Under the pieces are notes generated by a model that saw only the letters and a list, made by a program, of their open reading frames with translations, made no database searches and was not told the DNA's origin. A program made the translations under genes and the position numbers. Below, piece after piece: positions 47,468-60,319 of a stretch of DNA of 64,000 nt. Every line of letters starts with the position of its first letter. Within the stretch, counting starts at the first letter, position 1. The stretch is from Triops longicaudatus (lineage: Eukaryota; Arthropoda; Branchiopoda; Notostraca; Triopsidae): contig JAGQDJ010000060.1 of the NCBI GenBank assembly GCA_022885665.1, positions 1 to 64,000 on the forward strand, read 5' to 3'.

Positions 47468-47469
47468 TA

Positions 47470-50400
47470 ATTATTGTTTAAAAAACTTCGGAAATTATCC
47501 TTGCAAGCATATCACAGGCAGAATTGGAGTAAGCTTGGGTGTGAGAGACATCATCTATTTCTAATTTGAATAAAACTAATGAAATGAAGTAAATGTCTCA
47601 GTTTAATTATCTTAATGTATCGTAATTATTTATCTTAAACTATCTTACGTAGTACTTCTATGAGCTCTCACCCCTTTTTACCCCTTTTATACAATTTCCA
47701 CCCTATTTTTTGCATTGCATTCTTAGTTATAGCAAGATTATGAAGCTGTAATAAGTTAAAAATTGAGGGTATATTTGCCGTGAGTTCATTAGTGTTGTAT
47801 CCGAGCGGGGTTTATTGGGGTTGATACGTTTGGTTGGAGGGTTAAAGAAAGGGGAAAGTGTGGGTAATGAGGAGGTAAATTTTAACCACTCTTACTGCGA
47901 GTACTTTCTTGGAAGATTGCTGTTTAGCACGCTGGTTAACAACGGTTGTCGCCATTTAGTTGAAGAAGTGGGGTTCGGGGTAAATGGAGCCAACCCTCGT
48001 TCAGACACGTCATCGAACAATAAGCTGTCTAGACACTTAACCACCTACAGTGCTGGAATGTACCTCACTTTGGCCTGCCTCGAGCGGGGGACCTTTTAGA
48101 AAAGAGTCCTACTATACCCTTAGGGGAATTAGGAAGGATTGAGGGGCGTGTGTGGGGTTAAAAAGTGCGAAGGAAAAATTTACACAAAGTGCACTCACGC
48201 GATGTATCGCCACCACAAGCGAAACCTCTATGAAATTGAACCCTGTCCACCAGAAAACGCGATTCCCACTTACAGCATAAGTGACACTCTTTCAAAAAGA
48301 GAACAGGTCTTTTTATCGAAAAGTGACCATTTGAACTCTTAAGGGCAGGGAAAAGTAAAGAAAAACTGTAGCTATAACTTATTCACACTCTAAGAAGTAG
48401 TATCGAAAAAAGAAAATTACACGCTTCGAAAGGAGAGCGTGTAAAAGCAAAAAAAAAAAAGCGTAACAAATAATATACAGCTTAATATACAGCCTTGGGT
48501 GCTATTTTGCCAAATTGTGAAGAGGTATAAAAGTCGTAGATTTAAAAAAGAAAACGTCCCCTGAAGGAACGCTATTAGTGTTCTCATGCTATGAAGGGAG
48601 ATAGATGTACCTTGCGCCGTTTTAAAAAATATTTTGCAAAACTAAAAAGTGTCAAGTTGTCTTTCTTCTTATGATGAAAATAATCATGTAAAATATCGCT
48701 ACATTGAATCATTACAAAGCATATACAAAGTAGAATTCGCAAGAGCGAGCATTTTTTAAAACAAATTGTCAGCTATAGTGGACAGGTTGTAAGGTCACGA
48801 GTCTTGTAAATATACAGAAAGATGTTTGATGTGACAAACTTCAGATATACTGATTAATTTTCTTTGGTCCCAGGAAGTTTATATCAGACGATTTTCCTTT
48901 ACCTTTGCATACCTTGGAACCTTACAATCTAGCATATATAATTAATAGTCCTATATGTGTCAATAAGTAACGGTCAGTGAATTTGTCCAATTTAAGTTTG
49001 CATTCATCTCAAACGTACTAATTTCCACATAATAGGCCTAACAATTAACACTAGGACTGTATCATACATCACGTGTATCACAGCTGTCAGCACCGAAAGA
49101 ATAACAATAGTTCGGACAATGGCGGCTCCTACACCAGCGCACCCTGCCAGGGTATCAAATAGCGAATTTAAGTTAGCATAAAGCCAATAACGTACTTCTA
49201 ATATATAATGTTCGGATATAACAGTTCTTCTGTCCACACTGTTCATAATATCTACTTCTCTATTAATTTAAAATCAGTCCTGGCTTTTCAGTTAAATACC
49301 GTAGTCAAAAGTTGGAGAATTGGAGAGCGGGTACATGAAGAATCCTTCATAAAGGGAAGTTTGTAACACTTAGCATGATTGCTATAGATGGCTTGACGAC
49401 GATTTTGTTGCCGCAGGCTATTGTATTGATGGTGGAGGGTGGTATGGAGGTTATCGGGTGAGAGTGAGGGTTACGTTAACATGGGAACTGGCTTGTATCC
49501 TGCCTCGCTTATTGAAGACTCAGCAAGCGATTTGCAGTTGAGAGCCCCCACCACTACCCCAGTTGGATCTCCAGCAGTTTGGGATTTTCGTTGACGAAGC
49601 CGCACAGCCATTAAGATAAAAGAAGAAGACAACAGAGTTTGAGCTGAACTAGCCGCTTGGACTCATCCTACACGAGAGCTTTTCGCTTGCCTTTTTTCTT
49701 CTTGTGTGTGTCTAACTCTTTTTCATTTTTTTTTTTTTTTGTTTCTTTCCTCTCTCACGTTTTTTGTATGTGGTGTAGTGGGAAGATCGTGTCAAATTAG
49801 TAGAGGAATAATGCTATGGCAAGCCTTACCTCTTTTTTTCCCTCCTTTTCTCTTTTTCCACCCATTCGTCTATCGTTTTCTTCTATCCTTCACCCTTTCG
49901 GGAAATGTTATCGCTTAACCTATAAAAAGGCAACAGAAAAAGCCATAAAAACGAAAAAGGGACCCTAAGAAAAAAAAAAACGATACGTAAGCCGTAAAGC
50001 AGTCCTCAGCAGACGTTTTGGTCACGCCAGAGTGAAGCCACCAAGAGGTCAACCAAGGTCAGGCAGGAAGCAGCTTCCTGTATGATGAGGTCCATTAGGC
50101 ATGCATCTACCCTCCATTCCCTCTATCCTTCACTCCTCCCTTTTACTTCCCTCTCTTCCTCCTTAGTCATGTCATATGCTCCAAAAGTGGGGCTTCCATA
50201 AACCTTCCGACTGTATTTTATTTTTCTAAACCTTTTTTCTTAACCTAAACGCAGTCTGAGCCCCTAAATCTCCCCCCTTTAAAGCTTTGGAAACATTTCC
50301 AAGTCATGATTGAAGTTTGAAGTACGTGCCGCGAAGTGGAACAGCTTGCCTTGTCCCAAGTTTGTTTAGCCGTGTCTGTCAAAGACGCCGTTTAGGGTAG

Positions 50401-51835
50401 TGGGTGTGGGGGAGGGAGTTAAGCTTGCCAAGTTTTGCTCAAAGTCTGGTCTCGGCAGATTCCGATACGTATACATGCACACTTTCATCGCTAGGGTCAG
50501 TTTAAAAGCCAACCAGGGAGCGTTTCAATTTAAGGGTGCTTCACCCCTCCCCCTTTCCACCCGCTCCGTTCGGACTCGAATCCCGAAGCAGAAACAGCCC
50601 AAGGCGAAGGATCCCGTAGAATCAACAAACTGGTTTGCATTTGTGCCTTTGAGGTGATTTCAGCGTCTGAAGAGGTGGGGTGAGGAGAGGTGAGGAAGGT
50701 TTATACCCCACTTTCCCTGCCAAGGGTGACCTTCGCGTGGGGAAGGATAGCACTTTTCAGTGAGGAAGGAAGGTTGAGGAAAGGAAAATCTGTGAATTTG
50801 ATTGTTGACATGAGGCTTGCGTTCGGACGTTGCCTTTGCTTAAATACACAGAAAATGTTGGGTGGAAATGTTTGTCGGATTGTTTACGGCGGTTGTCTGT
50901 GTCTGCGTCTATGTCTTGAAATAAATTTTGCGATAAGGATCTTTTTGTCTTTGCCGTTTTTAGGGCTAGCCATGTATTTTGCAAGGGATCATGTTATATG
51001 ACGTATTTTCTTTTTGTTACCGGTCTATTTGTGGACACGTTCATGCGATCGGATCATTGATGGACATGATAGCCAAACTACAATACAGCACTGTCACGAG
51101 GTACTGGGGTGTTAGTACAGAAAAACAATAGAAAATAAAGGCCATACAACCCCAGATAGGCAAGTTTGCTGCGGTGTGTCATTCGACACGACAATTCACT
51201 ACCAAGGGTGGAGGTCGAGGGTGAGGGTATGCATAGAAGCGAGAAAACCACACCCTCTGGTCCGTTTCCAAGGGGTCTTTCTTGCCTTAGGGTTCCTTTA
51301 AGGAGGATAGAATATTTGTAATTATCCGCCTTGTCATAGCTGTCCCTTGTTTTGCAGCATGAAGCCGATACTTGCACATGCTGCCTGCGGTATCGCCGTA
51401 TTGGGAAACCGACAAAACAAGGCTTGTTTCTCTCGCGTTCTTCGGGCTTGTGTTACTTGTGGTCGTTCCTTTTTGCTTGACCCGATGCTTTTTTGGAAGA
51501 GGTCCAATTATAGTTGAGGCCTATTTGAGTGGATGTGGAGTTCGCTCAAGGCCCACAGAACATGCAAGCCAATCGTTAAGAAGACTCCCTCTTCCACATA
51601 AGCGATAAGCCAAACTACCAGTGCAGCTAGACGTATCCATTATGTGACACAATATCCGTAAGGTTGACCATTTATTTTCTTTTTTTTTTTTTATTTGATA
51701 ATGACCATTGACTTGATGGTGAGAAAATCGGTAACCATAGCATTAATTAAATAAAGTTAATTAAAGGCTTATAAAGTCTATCTTAAGGATTTTTTACTTG
51801 GTTTAGTGAACGTAGTCCTATATATTTTTTTTCTA
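47470..51835. other. Gene-poor stretch with pogo-family fragments
   Basis: A fragment near 48815-48900 (TTTGATGTGACAAACTTCAG then CTTTGGTCCCAGGAAG) matches fragments near 46510-46600 and 55216-55290. Together they look like subterminal parts of one pogo-like family. T-rich runs lie at 49715-49745. A 76-codon frame near 51378-51608 with one hydrophobic segment follows an acceptor-like site but has no known relative. No gene is supported. Confidence 0.4.
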
Positions 51836-51837
51836 TA

Positions 51838-53032
51838 CAGTAGTACACCGTCTAACGAACCTAATCCGTTCCTGGACGGCGTTCGGTGTAAGAAGCATTC
51901 GTTATAAGAACCACTATTTCCCATAAGATTGAATGGAAATAATTTTAAATCCCTTCCTGATCCCGGACTGAACCATGATACAATCGATTGAAAAAATCGT
52001 ACGAAATACTAAAAATTATGCTGACTGCCTCAATATATATTTCAAGCATGTTAATCAGTTTTGCTCAATTTGTGGCTCTCGAAACCACTCTAGGTTATAA
52101 AAATCTTCGATCTTTTTGCCTCTTACATATCAGCTTTGGTTTGCATGACGGGCACTGATTGGAAGAATCCGTCTAATTTGACTTGTTTTTGTCTCTTCTT
52201 TAATACGGTTCTGGAGAAGTGCAAGACGTTGCCGTTAAACACGCCTAAGCATTCGTTCGCTACAGTCTGATTTGGATGCCCACATTTTTGCTTGGGCTTG
52301 AATTTCTTGACATTTTGTAGTAAATTCGTTTAGAGGCCCGGTCTACACAAACCTCTTTTGAAAGAATAACATGGATATTTTCAGACCATCATACTGAAAA
52401 AAATGGCTAAAAAATGAAAGGGATTGTTGTGATAGTAATGTTGGTGTTCTATTTATCTAGTGCACCATTTTCGATTGTTTTTTTTTTAAACTTTTGCATT
52501 TTTTTAAACTACGGTTGAATTTGGCAACATTTTTATACGGAAAAACGAAAATCAGGCAAAACGGTGCACTAGGTCTGATTCTCTTAAATTTTAAGATACA
52601 CAGTTAAACGAAATCGATCAGATACTTTATTTATTATGAATGTCTAAGCTTTTAAGGTTTTGCATGAAAATATTGGGATGTTGCGTCTAACCAGTTTCTG
52701 TTTGACTTCATTAAACTTCAGCTGTTAGCAACAATAAGTGACCTACCCTCCCCGGAGGAAATGATGTCTCCATCTTTTGATTTTAAAATGCTGAAAGTTG
52801 TGTATACCGAACACCACTTATAATGGAAAAAAACATAACTAAAACTAGGTAATCAAACAGAGATACTTAAGCAGGCTATTTCCCAGGAACTGACTGGTGT
52901 AGGGACGCAAAGCTCTCATTTGTATTGTATGCGTGCAGAGTAAGAACATAACCGCCAATTTCTTAAAACTTTTTTTCTCACCCTAAGCGCGTTGTTCGCT
53001 ATTCAATGCGTTCGTTGAACGGGGTACCACTG
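51838..53032. mobile_element. pogo/Tigger-like non-autonomous transposon, 1195 bp, TSD TA
   Basis: TA duplications at 51836-51837 and 53033-53034. The left end reads CAGTAGTACACCGTCTAACG and the right end, reverse complemented, CAGTGGTACCCCGTTCAACG; similarity extends over about 28 bp. Just inside the left end is the CCCATAAGATTGAATGGAAA motif commonly seen in Tigger-like ends. No open frame in it resembles a DDE transposase, so it seems a non-autonomous or decayed copy. The whole unit lies in gene-poor DNA. Confidence 0.85.
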
Positions 53033-53034
53033 TA

Positions 53035-55080
53035 TTTCATTACTTCATTTTCTGATGATATGTGTTGTCTTTTTCACATATCTCTGCCAAGTGACCACAA
53101 CCATGGTAAACTGGAAGTAAGTCGAAAAAACTTGCATATGCAATATTTATCCGTTATGTATTTTTAAAATCACATCTCATCCACGAGGCGAAACGTTTTC
53201 CATGCAACACATTCATGACTTCAAGTTACAGTAAACATAAAAGAAATTCGCCAATCTTACTATTCCTCTTCCTATACCTTCTTTTTATTTTATCATAAAG
53301 AAGGACACGCGCATCATTTTCCCAGAAATTTACGAGCGATAAGTTACTGAATTTTATGTGAAAGCACTTCTTTCCTCCCTAGCAAAGATCGTTTCATGTG
53401 TCTGTTGGTTTGTAATCAACTCTTCGCACGATGTTGGCTTTCGTCCCAACACCCTTCATCCTCCATCCCCGTTCTCAACCCTCTCTGACTGTCTCTGTGT
53501 GCTGGAACGTTCAAAGAAGCCCAGCAAAGCGATAGGAACGGAAACTTAGAAGCTTGCGAACGTCGAGATGGAAACCGTGGATCCGTTACGTCTTCCACTG
53601 TCCGTATCCGTGTCTGTGAATGTTTGCGGGGTATGGTGATACATAAAGACCCCCAACAGCACAGACCAAAAGCAAGGAAAATCATGTGTCAAATACTACC
53701 GCTAACTAACCCTACGCGGTTACGCCATATGCCATCCTATGCGCTCCACCAGCCAATGATGATGGATGGGCGCCAAAGGGTCACAGGGAAGGTTTCACCC
53801 AGCAACTTAAGGTTTACCTCATCCAAGAACCCCTATTTCCCCTTGTATTGACGGTGAATTAATCGGAGATGGCGAATAACAGCAAAAATTAATTTAAGGA
53901 CTGTCTTTGTTCACTACTTATAGCGTATTTTTTTATTCCAAACTCAAATTAGGCTCTCGCCTGCCATTCGTAACAACGCCTGTTTGAACTTTTGTTCCAA
54001 GTTTGAAAATAAAATAAAAGGTATTTTTCAACTCATACCTACGGGAGCCTTCGATTGGCGTCTCGAAAGCGTGGGAAAGGCATCCAAGACGCAAACCCAT
54101 GCTGTTGAATCAAACCTGACTGTCAAGACAAAATTTATCACCTTTAACGGACTTAGATGTACGTTAGAAGCCACAAAACCATACCCGTTCTGTCTAAGTT
54201 GTCCCTACGGACTTGCCTTTAACACACAAAAAACTTAATAATGTCTTTAACGTTTCGTGCTTCAGTGACACAACGGTCCCCGGAAGAATTTTCTGCGTAG
54301 GGAAAAGGGGTGGTCCATTCGAGAGAAATTGAAAACAGCGTCATTTGTCTTAGTTGTGCCTTTCGTAGTTAATTAAATGACTGTCGAAACAAAAGACTTG
54401 CTAATGAATTCCGTGAAGATTTTGTTGAAATTGAGCAACAATTTTGTAGTTAAGAAAGAAAGAAAAATAAGTTCTAATTTGCTTCGCGAAAGGTGCATGT
54501 AGGCCCTCCAGGTATTTCTGCAGCCATGACAAAAAAAGAATGGGGTGGAATAGGGTGGATGGTGGAAGACTTGTTTGGAAAGGATGGAATTTCACACAGC
54601 GTTAATAGGGAGCTTGCCTCGGGCTAAATACATAGTATGACGCGGTCGGATGGCCTGGAGGGTGTTAGGAGGGGTGTTAAGGTGTCTAACAAGGGTTAGG
54701 GGTTGACTCGGGACCCTAAAGAGCTGCAGGCAGCAAGCGAGGTGAAAATGTTGAAGGACGGAAACAGTTAGCAGTGAATTTGATACTTTTGCCTAGCCTT
54801 TTTGTAAATACGCGTTGAGCTTATTGTGAGGAGTAATTGGTCTAATAAACACTTGTAGGGTATTGTTAGAATCACGGCATAACGGGGGATGAGGTGACGC
54901 AAGTACTTATTTGCTGGGACGATTCCGGGAATAGGGATGAAATAACAGACTTGGGGATGCTTTTTGCAGGTTTCGGAGCTATTTTCGTCCCCTTTGTTCA
55001 CGCAGAAGCTTGTTGCCTGTTATGCTGGAAGAAATTCGGTCATTTGGGTGCGTAGTGAGATTCCGAAGAAATTTTGTAAT
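53035..55080. other. Gene-poor stretch
   Basis: No supported gene or full element. Frames of up to 89 codons on both strands have no recognisable domain. Confidence 0.35.
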
Positions 55081-55089
55081 TAATTGGAT

Positions 55090-56125
55090 TGAGCCCCGAT
55101 GTAAGAGACACGGTTTATCATACTGAATACAGTAGGACGTCTGTATAACGAACACTTATAAAGAACTATCGTGGACGTTTTTGTAACTTCCGTTCAGAGT
55201 TAGGGATATGGAATGATAAAGCGTCTGATATAGCATACTTCGGATTATACAGATGTTTTTCGGTTCAGAAAGGCTCGTTATAAGGGATTCAGATGTTTTA
55301 CAGTTCAAAAGTTTAATTTCTAAAGTTTTAATTTCTAGTAAGTTTTACAGATTAACAGACATGAGAGATGACAATGAATAAGACCCGGATGTAAAAGAAT
55401 TCACACTGGTGGATTCTCTTTTAATTTATCGATCTCTTACGTCTCACGTATTGCGATACTTTAGGTCCTCATGTAAAAGAACCCGGATGTAAGAGACTTC
55501 AAGCGGGTGGGTACTTTATGAAATCTTCGATCTATTACATTTTCTTTTAGTAAGTAGAATTGTAATTTTCTTTAAGTGTAGCGTTGTACCTGAGACCCTC
55601 ATATAAGAGAACCCGGATGTAAGACAAATTTCCTCATCACTGTTAACAGTTAGTTCTCAAATGCAGTTTGGAGAAAACTACAGTTGAACCGAATGTAAGG
55701 CATTGTAATACACTAATAAACCCCGTATGTAAGAGACTTTCTTGCAAGATACCTGGGTATAAGGTTTTGACAGATATTCGGGCAGAATGAACAGCAAGAT
55801 CGGATATACAACAGACGTACTTTCATAGGAGACCCGTATTTAAGGGAATATTATGCAGAGTACTCGGATGTAAGAGAATTTCTTGAGATACCGCGTACTG
55901 TAAGTTTTTCAGCGAAGGGAAACCACATGTAAGAGAGGTCTGACTTAAAAGCATGATTTTTCACTTATATTTCTCTTATGTTCGAGTATGTATGCATAGT
56001 CTCACAATACTTGTCGCACAGAAAGCCTGGAAATATACCCGGATGCAAAACAATTTTCCCCGGCTACCATGACATCAATTTTTACTGGGTGAACATCAAA
56101 TTTGAGGACGGCCCGTATGTAAGAA
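55090..56125 (+). repeat. Degenerate array of GGATGTAAGAGAC-type motif (block B)
   Basis: About a dozen copies in one orientation include CCCCGATGTAAGAGAC near 55095, CCCGGATGTAAAAGA near 55384, CCCGGATGTAAGAGAC near 55482, CCCGGATGTAAGACA near 55612, CCCCGTATGTAAGAGAC near 55721, CTCGGATGTAAGAGA near 55863, CCCGGATGCAAAAC near 56038 and CCCGTATGTAAGAAAG near 56110. A larger unit, CCTCATGTAAAAGAACCCGG and its variant, repeats with a period of about 130 bp (55467 and 55597). A pogo-type end (ACAGTAGGACGTCTGTATAA) sits inside at about 55129. It is the same family as block A in PRPF39. Confidence 0.65.
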
Positions 56126-58600
56126 AGATCTTTTTTAAATTTCCAAAGTATCTTACATCAGGGTTTGCTTTTACACGAGCTCCCCATGACCGTCTTAATG
56201 ACTTTCGAAATAAAGGACGACTGATTGTCCGTTATACCCAGTATCCCGTATAGTAGGGGTCCGCTATATCCAAACTTGAATTAGTTCACATTTCGGGCCA
56301 TTTGGAAGTTATACTAGGCTACATTACCATTGTTATCGTTGTTACCATTATCCAAGTAACTTTAATTATTGTCATCATTTTAAAGTGACCGTTGTCGCCA
56401 GCCAGGTTCGTTTAATTGTTGTAGCATTTTAAAAGCAATTCTAGTGTAGAGCTATTTCAAAAATATATTTTAAAAAAATACATGTTTGTTTAATTCGTGC
56501 CATGTATCATTGGTGAGTTATGACGTGAGTGCGGTAAGTACTTTTGAGGTCGATTAGTACGTGTACTTCCGTGCGTTGGGACTTGGTTATTCAGTCTGAA
56601 GGAGATTTGTTAGCGTGGGGTGCAAAGTAGCTAATTACGTGTCAAGAGTCCGTACTCTTCTATTGTTCTTTCGTGATTCGGAGTAGTGCAGTGAAAAGCT
56701 GTCCAGCACGGCGCAAGTTTGTTCTTTCGCGTCTGGAGCTAGACTTTATTATCTATTGCTGCAAAGCACGCTAGTACTGTTATATATCTGGGTTGCACAA
56801 TCCTGCACACTTGCAGAAATTTCTAATTCCTTTTTAACAAACAAAACTTAGAAAATCCCCAAAACGAACGGATCTGTGACGTAATCGATATTCAGTATAC
56901 CAGTTTTCTTTTTGCAGACATAGCTGCCTTGAAAATTGCAGATTTCAATGCTAGTTAACCTATAGATGTCACCATTTACGCTACTTAAACATTGCTTTTC
57001 ATGACAAAAATCTCACCGTAAACGGTTTGTAACAAAACATACGACTTTTTGTCGTTTTAGAATATAAGTTCTTTTTGTGTGTGTGTGATGTAGGGGGCGC
57101 CATCAAGCTTATCTGTACTCTTGTTTCTTCCAGGAAATTTCTTCCACTCCCAGAACAGTTTGTGACTTTTGAAAAAACTCTAGTTCTATTTCTTTAAAAT
57201 TCGGTCAATTTGGACGACATAGGTGACGCTGTGTGTTCCTGTGCCCGCGAGCGTCATCAAGGCTAGCTGAGCTACGATTTTCGTGAGGGTGGGGGGAGAG
57301 GTTGACGCACTTATTTCTCTGTAATGTACTTTTTCTTCAAAGGAAATTTGACGAAAGTTAAATTCTTTTTGTTAAAAAGAGGGTTGGAGTGGTGAAGGTA
57401 GGGATTGTCATCCCTCATAAATCCCTGAGGGGGTTAAAAGGTGAATCTCATCTCATCCTCATTTGCCGCCCATTTCAGCTCTGTCAATCCAATTGGATCC
57501 TATCTTCTAGGCGTTCAATCGATAGCTTGAGACAGATTAAAGAAGAAATTCGCCCCTTGTTGCTGAAAAAAGAAGTCGTCGCAAAGAAAAGTACAATCTG
57601 AACGCAAACGAGACGTAAGCAAAACATAAAAAATGAAGTCATATTTCTTTTAGCCAAAGCATGTAAAGTAAGAAGCCTTTGATCATCATACATCATAATC
57701 TAAATAAAGGCGGAGAGGGAAGAGTATACAAAGCTTCTTGTCAACCATGTGCCCCTTGGCTTTGTTGTGGGTTAAATAGAAAGCCCAATCTAAGATGGGG
57801 TAAAGCATAACAATGATGAAGAAGAAAAAAGGAGGGAAACTACTCAACATAGACTAATTCTGAAGAGCTTTTGTTGCGTGTTACAAATATAAGTAAAAAA
57901 GATAATAATAATAATAAAAAAAAACATAAAAAGACTTTCCCAAAAGAACCAAGGCTTCAAGTACAAAAAAGGCCAAAAGGTCACAGAAAGTGACGACTTG
58001 GGTTATAAATGCGTTGGTAAGCTCAAAATAACAATGAATCTTACTCATACTTACCTGAGAACACAGTGGCAACAATGCATTGGAGTTACTATTTATGGCG
58101 GTTTTAAAATTCAGCGGCAATGAAACCAACTCCAGTCGCAACAATGAAGGTCACTTGAGTGATGAATAATAATGAAAGTCACGCTCTCGACGGTAGCAAT
58201 GAAAGTTCTTACAAGTTTTAAATGGCTCAGACTGTGAAATGCGTCGAGTTTGGAAATAATGGACCACTAACATAAGGTATAGAGTCAAAATAACTTTTAT
58301 GGGCACATTTTCCGTTTCTTCGAATTTGCGTTTCCTAAAAACAACAATGACAGCCAGAAGAACCATTTTACACGAACTAAATACTAAATTAACCGATTTT
58401 TTGCATCACTTAAATCAAAACGGTGCCACACCACTTAGCATCCGCGCAAACTTGATGTTCAAAATTAGCCAGAGAACTCCGACCCGTTTCCAATGTTATA
58501 GCTTATGTTTTTTCGGGGGGTAGTGCGTCTCAGGAAAGTCGGTTCAAAGTGAACGAAAAGTTTGTTTAACAAATTACGATTATATTCACCATATTTTAGT
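56126..58600. other. Gene-poor stretch
   Basis: No supported gene. An (AAT)n run lies near 57903-57918. Otherwise I see nothing that I can assign. Confidence 0.35.
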
Positions 58601-58602
58601 TT

Positions 58603-58665
58603 AGCTCGGATGTATCTAACGCTCAGAAAGAATTTACACAACTGGAGCTCTCTTACATCCGAGCT
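58603..58665. repeat. Inverted pair of the GGATGTA motif
   Basis: AGCTCGGATGTA (58603-58614) and TACATCCGAGCT (58654-58665) are perfect 12-bp inverted copies 39 bp apart. The right copy extends as CTCTCTTACATCCGAGC, i.e. the array motif in reverse. This suggests that the motif is, or derives from, the terminal inverted repeat of a small element. Confidence 0.8.
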
Positions 58666-60157
58666 TACATACAAAGTTACAAGTAAGAACCATGACGTCA
58701 GGGAAAGGAGAAGCGAAGTATTTTAGCGAGAAAACAGACAACAGACAGCGTAGTACGTCTTGGTTACTTCCTCTTTTGGATTTGCATGATATTAACAACC
58801 GAAAAGCGATAAACCAACAGAAACGCAGCATGTCTGCTCTTGGCATAGTACAATGCTTTAAAATATATAAAAAAAAAAACTTGCTTTCGATTTTCTCTTT
58901 AGCTGTTCAGTCTCACTCACTGTCTTACTACCCCTCGGGTACATTTCTTAAAGACCACGCCTTTCCCTTGTCTCTCGCAATGAAACTGGTGATAAACAGA
59001 CACCCCATTGGAATTCTCAGCTTTTCGGCCAGAGGGCGCGGGATGCTAAGCCAAAACTTCTGGTTGTTGAAGGAAGCAGAAGGGTGGGAAAAACAGGGTT
59101 GGCCTACTTACTCAGTAAACACAGTGGATCAACCTTGGAAGTCACCAAGAGTGTGAATGTTTTTGGTGTCACGTAGTCCTTTTAAGAATGTGTAAAACCA
59201 ACACTTTTAGGTACGTGTTAACCATTACTTAGCGTGACCCTGGAAAAGGTGATTAACCTTCAAAACCACTTTTGTTGACATGATAAACGCCCTCTGTTAA
59301 AACGAAAAGGAACTGACTTTTTAGCGAATCCATTTTTGTTTCTTCGCAGTGTTATTTCTGCTTACCAAGAAATAAAATAGTGGCTGTATTCAATCATGTG
59401 GGTAAACGTATGAGAATGTCCCCGGAAGTTAGCTGATGACACCAAGGTTGACTCAATCCATCAACGGACATCCAAACCCGAAGATGGCGGACGAGCCTTT
59501 TTCCTCGCCCTTCCATTAGACCACAACGTTCCATTAAGCTCAAGTTGTTGTTGTTTTTTTCCTTTTTTCTTTTGGTTTTCATGGCATAAGACGCAAAATA
59601 CTACCAGAAAAGCTTTAAAATAATTATTTTTGTTTCTTTTTATTAGTGTCGTTACTTGTAACTGGGTAAGATCGAATTATGGGTAATCGATAACTGCTCG
59701 TAGTGGGTGATTTTTTGTATTTTGCGATTTCAAGGCATTTTCATTGTTGGAACCTGAATTGGAATCCAGGCTACACACAAATGACTAATAAATAGTGGTA
59801 CAGATATCTGTATAAAATCGCACTGTAGTGTACCATAACTTTTTAGACAACAGGAAAATATTACCATTTTCGTTACTTGAGATTAATGGGCGTGGTGTTA
59901 GTATACAAACAGGGAAAAAGACGCATGTAAGGTACCAAAATGTCGCCTTACGTTAAAATCAGACGCTTAAAATACATGAAAAAGACTTCCGAAAACGTGT
60001 GCTACCTACCTGATTATCAGCCACTAGTGGTCAGCACTGTTGTTTGTTTTGATCTGAGTCTGACAAAGACGTATAAAGAGATAATAACGTATTGCGCATG
60101 TCATCGGTAATACAAAACATACAAGAATACATTACAGTGTTAAATTCTGGTACTGCT
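58666..60157. other. Gene-poor stretch
   Basis: Contains a 154-codon ATG-started frame (58692-59156, plus) without recognisable motifs, at about the length expected by chance across the window. No other feature is supported. Confidence 0.35.
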
Positions 60158-60319
60158 GTAAAACCTAGCTATAATGAATACCTATTATAACAGACAAAAT
60201 TATTTGTAAGGCCACGTTGGTATTTATACCAATAAACCAAACGAAAAGGCATTTAAGCCAATGTTGGCTCTTACAGACAAATTCTGTCCTCTTGGGTGTC
60301 CGTTATAACTAGACTTTAT
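60158..60319. mobile_element. Probable pogo-type MITE remnant, about 160 bp
   Basis: Inverted ends GTAAAACCTAGCTATAATGA (60158 onward) and ATAAAGTCTAGTTATAACGG (reverse complement, ending at 60319) match at 15 of 21 positions. They carry the CTAGYTATAAYG variant of the family's end. The target duplication is not clear. Confidence 0.5.

Noticed and set aside
50568..50585. B-box-like GGACTCGAATCCC
   Set aside because: No A box at the right distance upstream and no cloverleaf.
51358..51608. Acceptor-like site followed by a 76-codon frame with a hydrophobic segment
   Set aside because: No partner exon, no known family, and two competing frames; kept only as a note.
58692..59156. 154-codon ATG frame on the plus strand
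   Set aside because: No recognisable motif, composition typical of AT-rich chance frames, and about one such frame is expected by chance in this much sequence.
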